In this document: one piece after another, positions 5,285 through 7,420 of the stretch
Layout: every line of letters begins with the position of its first letter
Numbering within the stretch: the first letter of the stretch is position 1
Assembly (NCBI GenBank): GCA_001829505.1
Contig: MIBK01000005.1
Coordinates: forward strand, 5,413-12,832
Source of the DNA: Spirochaetes bacterium RBG_16_67_19
GTDB taxonomy: Bacteria; Spirochaetota; Spirochaetia; SZUA-6; DRHE01
Reading direction: 5' to 3'
Length of the DNA: 7,420 bases
Notes under the pieces: generated by a model
The model's input: the letters and a program-made list of their open reading frames with translations, nothing else
Databases searched by the model: none
Told to the model about the DNA's origin: nothing
Made by a program: the position numbers and the translations under genes

Positions 5285-6217
5285 CTACTCCCGCTCGCGG
5301 TGCAGGCGCTCGATCTGCGCCCGGCTGAAGGAGTACCGGGAGTTGCAGTTGGAGCAGGTGGTCACCACCGGGAAGGGATCCTTTTCCAGGATGTCCGCCA
5401 GCTCCGCGCGGGGCAGCGCGCCCAGGAAGTGCCCGAAGCGCTGGGCGCTGCAGTGGCACATGAAGGCCACGCGCCGGCTGCCCAGCAGCAGGGGGTTCAT
5501 GGGGGCGAACCATTCGGCCAGGAGCTCCTCCGCCGGCAGGCCTGCGGCGAACGCCGCCCCGACGGAAGGCAGCCCGGCCGACAGTTTTTCCAGGCGGTCC
5601 ACCGAAGCCTGTTCCGCGCCGGGCAGCAGCTGCAGGAACAGCCCGCCGGCGCCCAGCAGCTCCCCGCGCGGATCCAGGCGCACGCTGAGCTGGAAAAAGC
5701 TTCCGGCCTGCTCCGAGGCCAGGAAGTAGTGCGTCAGGTTCTCCGCCAGGCCGCGCCCCTCCAGGGCGACCTGGCCGCTGAAGGACTGCCGGGCGCCGGC
5801 CAGGAAACGGGTCACCGTCAGCACGCCCTCCGCGAACAGGGGCGAGAGGTCGGAGGGATCCACGGGCTCGCGGACCGGGATGGGCACTTCGGCCAGATAC
5901 CCGCGCACCTCCCCGAAGGCGTTGGATTCGACCGACAGCCCGCGCGCCGGCCCGGTGCAATGCACCTGCAGCTTCAGGCGGTCGTCCCCCTTGAGGTTCA
6001 CGCTCATCAGCGCCGCGCCGATGTAGGCGTGCCCCAGCACCAGAGTTTCCAGGGGGCCCAGCTCGTGGTTGGCGCGCATCTCCCCCACCAGGCGGCCGGC
6101 GTGCAGCAGCGCACCGCGCACCGCGCCGTAGTCCAGCAGGAAATGGTACAGCCGGTCCTTGACGCTCTGTTCCAGCCTGCTGCGCAGGCTCTCCCCCTCC
6201 GGGGTCCGCTTGATCAA
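5285..6217 (-). CDS. hslO: Hsp33 redox-regulated molecular chaperone
   Basis: A cytoplasmic holdase that is switched on by oxidation, when its four zinc-bound cysteines form disulfides, and then protects unfolding proteins. The product has 310 residues, close to family length. The N-terminal substrate-binding domain carries GPARGL (89-94), AFGEVRGYL (100-108) and the SGQV (147-150) and YFLASEQ (164-170) regions. The C-terminal switch has the expected CxC plus CxxC: C254/C256 and C288/C291, with SAQRF and YSFS following them. The start is TTG at 6217: it shares TTGA with the response-regulator stop codon and has GGAGG 7 nt upstream. An open frame runs further up to 6736, but that part only overlaps the regulator gene. 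So it is translated from the kinase-regulator mRNA, an uncommon partner for Hsp33. Confidence 0.95.
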   Translation of the reverse strand: MIKRTPEGESLRSRLEQSVKDRLYHFLLDYGAVRGALLHAGRLVGEMRANHELGPLETLVLGHAYIGAALMSVNLKGDDRLKLQVHCTGPARGLSVESNAFGEVRGYLAEVPIPVREPVDPSDLSPLFAEGVLTVTRFLAGARQSFSGQVALEGRGLAENLTHYFLASEQAGSFFQLSVRLDPRGELLGAGGLFLQLLPGAEQASVDRLEKLSAGLPSVGAAFAAGLPAEELLAEWFAPMNPLLLGSRRVAFMCHCSAQRFGHFLGALPRAELADILEKDPFPVVTTCSNCNSRYSFSRAQIERLHRERE

Positions 6218-6927
6218 TCCGCGGCCTCCGGCTCCCCCGCCAGGCGGTAGCCCACCCCGTGCACGGTCAGCAGCAGGCGGGGCCTGGCCGGGTCGTCCTC
6301 GATTTTCTTGCGCAGCTGGGCCACGTGCTGGTCCAGGGTGCGCGTGGTTCCCTCGTAGCGCACGCCCCAGACCTTCTGTAACAGCGTTTCGCGGTCCAGC
6401 ACCTCGCCCCGGCGGCTGCAGAACAACTTCAGCAGGGCGAGCTCCCGCGGCGTCAAGGGGCAGCGCCGCTGCCCCTTTTGCAGCTCCAGGCGGCGGGGAT
6501 CCACGCGCACGTCCGCGAAAACGAGCTCTTCCGGCTCCTCCCCCGGCCCCGGCTCCAGGGCGCGCTGCCGGCGGAAGGCGGCCCGGATGCGGGCCAGCAG
6601 CTCCCCGACCCCGAAGGGTTTCACGATGTAGTCGTCGGCCCCCAGCTCCAGCCCCGCGATGCGGTCCAGCTCCTCGCCCTTGGCGGTGAGCATCAGGATG
6701 GGCACGCGCGGATCCTCCTTGCGGATTTCCCGGCACACCTCGTAGCCGCTCTTCTCGGGCAGCATCACATCCAGCAGGACCAGGTCAGGCTTGCGCCGCC
6801 GGTAGATCTCCAGCGCCTGCCGTCCGTCGACGGCCACCAGGGGCAGGTAGCCCTCCCCGGAGAGCAGGTCCTTCAGGCCGGCGGCCAGGGGCGCTTCATC
6901 CTCTACGATCAGTATCCGGTCTTTCAC
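6214..6927 (-). CDS. OmpR/PhoB-family response regulator
   Basis: A 237-residue two-component transcription factor. The receiver domain (1-120) has the acidic pocket E9/D10, phosphoacceptor D53 (LLDVMLP), T81 and K103 (VKPF). The C-terminal winged helix (about 134-231) has LTPRELALLKLF (158-169), the recognition region RTLDQHVAQLRKKI (196-209) and the wing hairpin VHGVGYRL (222-229). It should bind direct-repeat DNA as a dimer when phosphorylated by the kinase encoded just upstream. The start is GTG at 6927, overlapping the kinase stop as GTGA with only a weak Shine-Dalgarno sequence, so translation is coupled. Its last codons hold the ribosome binding site of Hsp33. The signal and regulon cannot be read from the sequence; PhoB-like similarity alone does not prove phosphate control. 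Confidence 0.96.
   Translation of the reverse strand: MKDRILIVEDEAPLAAGLKDLLSGEGYLPLVAVDGRQALEIYRRRKPDLVLLDVMLPEKSGYEVCREIRKEDPRVPILMLTAKGEELDRIAGLELGADDYIVKPFGVGELLARIRAAFRRQRALEPGPGEEPEELVFADVRVDPRRLELQKGQRRCPLTPRELALLKLFCSRRGEVLDRETLLQKVWGVRYEGTTRTLDQHVAQLRKKIEDDPARPRLLLTVHGVGYRLAGEPEAAD
6225..6229 (-). promoter_or_regulatory. Ribosome binding site deciding the TTG start of Hsp33
   Basis: GGAGG on the minus strand, 7 nt before the TTG at 6217, inside the last codons of the response regulator. This fixes the rare TTG start in preference to any upstream in-frame codon. Confidence 0.75.
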
Positions 6928-7420
6928 GGCAGCTCGACCTGGAAGATACTGCCCCCGCCCGGGCGCGGCAAATAGCGGAGCTCCCCGCCGTGGTCGCGGA
7001 CGATCCGGCGGGCGATGGCCAGGCCCAGGCCGGTGCCCTGAACCGGATTGGTCAGCGAGTCGTCGGCGCGGTAGAACTCCTTGAACAGTTGCCGGACCGC
7101 CCCGGGCGGGATGCCCCGCCCCCGGTCCAGCACCCGGATGCGGACTTTGCCGGCTTCCCGAGCCAGCTCCACGGCGATCTCCCTGCGCTCACCGGAATAC
7201 TTCTCCGCGTTACCGATGAGATTCAGCAGAACCTGGGCCAGCGCCTCCGGGTCCCCACGCGCTTCCCGCCGGCCCTCCTCCCGGCTCCAGCCCCGGGTCT
7301 GGAAGCTCAGGGTGAAGCCCGCCTGCTCCAGACGCGGCCGCTCGGTGTCCAGCACCCCGCGGCAGAGTGACTCCGGATCCAGCGCTTCGAAGGCGTAGCG
7401 CCGCCGGCCCTGCTCCAGGC
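6924..7420 (-). CDS. Sensor histidine kinase, C-terminal catalytic part only
   Basis: The visible 164 residues are the HATPase domain of a two-component kinase that would phosphorylate the adjacent regulator. ATP-binding motifs are in order: N-box LLNLIGNAEKYS (64-75 of the fragment), G1 DRGRGIP (98-104), F-box FKEFYR (112-117), and G2 GTGLGLAI (128-135), ending in the usual GG-x-FxVELP strand. The start, any sensor and membrane segments, and the phospho-accepting His box lie beyond the right edge, so the stimulus is unknown. A GTG at 7355 lies inside the domain and is not a real start. The stop codon overlaps the regulator start. Confidence 0.94.
   Translation of the reverse strand, partial: LEQGRRRYAFEALDPESLCRGVLDTERPRLEQAGFTLSFQTRGWSREEGRREARGDPEALAQVLLNLIGNAEKYSGERREIAVELAREAGKVRIRVLDRGRGIPPGAVRQLFKEFYRADDSLTNPVQGTGLGLAIARRIVRDHGGELRYLPRPGGGSIFQVELP

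Noticed and set aside
6217..6736. N-terminal extension of Hsp33 to give a 483-residue protein
   Set aside because: The extension lies wholly within the response regulator in another frame, has low-complexity Gly/Pro/Arg/Ala composition, and the TTG at 6217 has its own GGAGG.
1..7420. tRNA or rRNA genes, CRISPR arrays, insertion sequences, attachment sites, riboswitches
   Set aside because: None seen: no repeat-spacer pattern, no transposase-like protein, and intergenic spaces are too short or filled by promoters and terminators.

Overview
The window reads as chromosomal DNA from a high-GC, Gram-negative-type bacterium that must cope with oxygen. PerR with rubrerythrin, plus a DUF134/NifX-like pair, is a combination typical of anaerobes such as Deltaproteobacteria (Desulfobacterota) and neighbouring phyla. 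I cannot fix the phylum. Sampled lines run from about 68 to 77 % GC across most of the window, but only about 43 to 52 % in the first gene.

Layout, left to right: (1) 1-1177, minus: a 7-TM diguanylate cyclase, C-terminus cut by the window edge. (2) 1273-1827, minus: an exported TlpA/ResA-type thioredoxin. (3) 1826-2686, plus: an exported staphylococcal-nuclease-fold protein with a small Cys/His module; its start overlaps the thioredoxin start head to head. (4) 2736-3744, plus: a perR-rubrerythrin operon ending in a perfect 12-bp stem terminator. (5) 3809-4342, minus: msrA. (6) 4440-5275, plus: a DUF134 DNA-binding protein overlapping by 4 bp a NifX/NifB-type cofactor-binding protein with a His/Cys tail. 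(7) 5285 to the right edge, minus: a histidine kinase (partial), its OmpR-type response regulator and the redox chaperone Hsp33, all overlapping and read from the right.

The theme of the window is redox and oxidative-stress defence: peroxide sensing (PerR), peroxide reduction (rubrerythrin), methionine repair (MsrA), oxidation-activated holdase (Hsp33) and envelope thiol chemistry (TlpA-like).

The most unusual signal is a split in translation-initiation style. The genes that open transcription units (diguanylate cyclase, thioredoxin, nuclease, perR, msrA, DUF134) have little or no Shine-Dalgarno sequence. Each has a -10-like hexamer so close to the start codon that the mRNA would be leaderless or have a very short leader. 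Genes inside operons (rubrerythrin, NifX-like, Hsp33) have strong AAGGAG/GGAGG sites exactly 7 nt from the start codon. Two starts also sit in palindromes: the divergent thioredoxin/nuclease pair, and the DUF134 gene, whose start is the centre of a 14-bp perfect palindrome and a likely autoregulatory operator.
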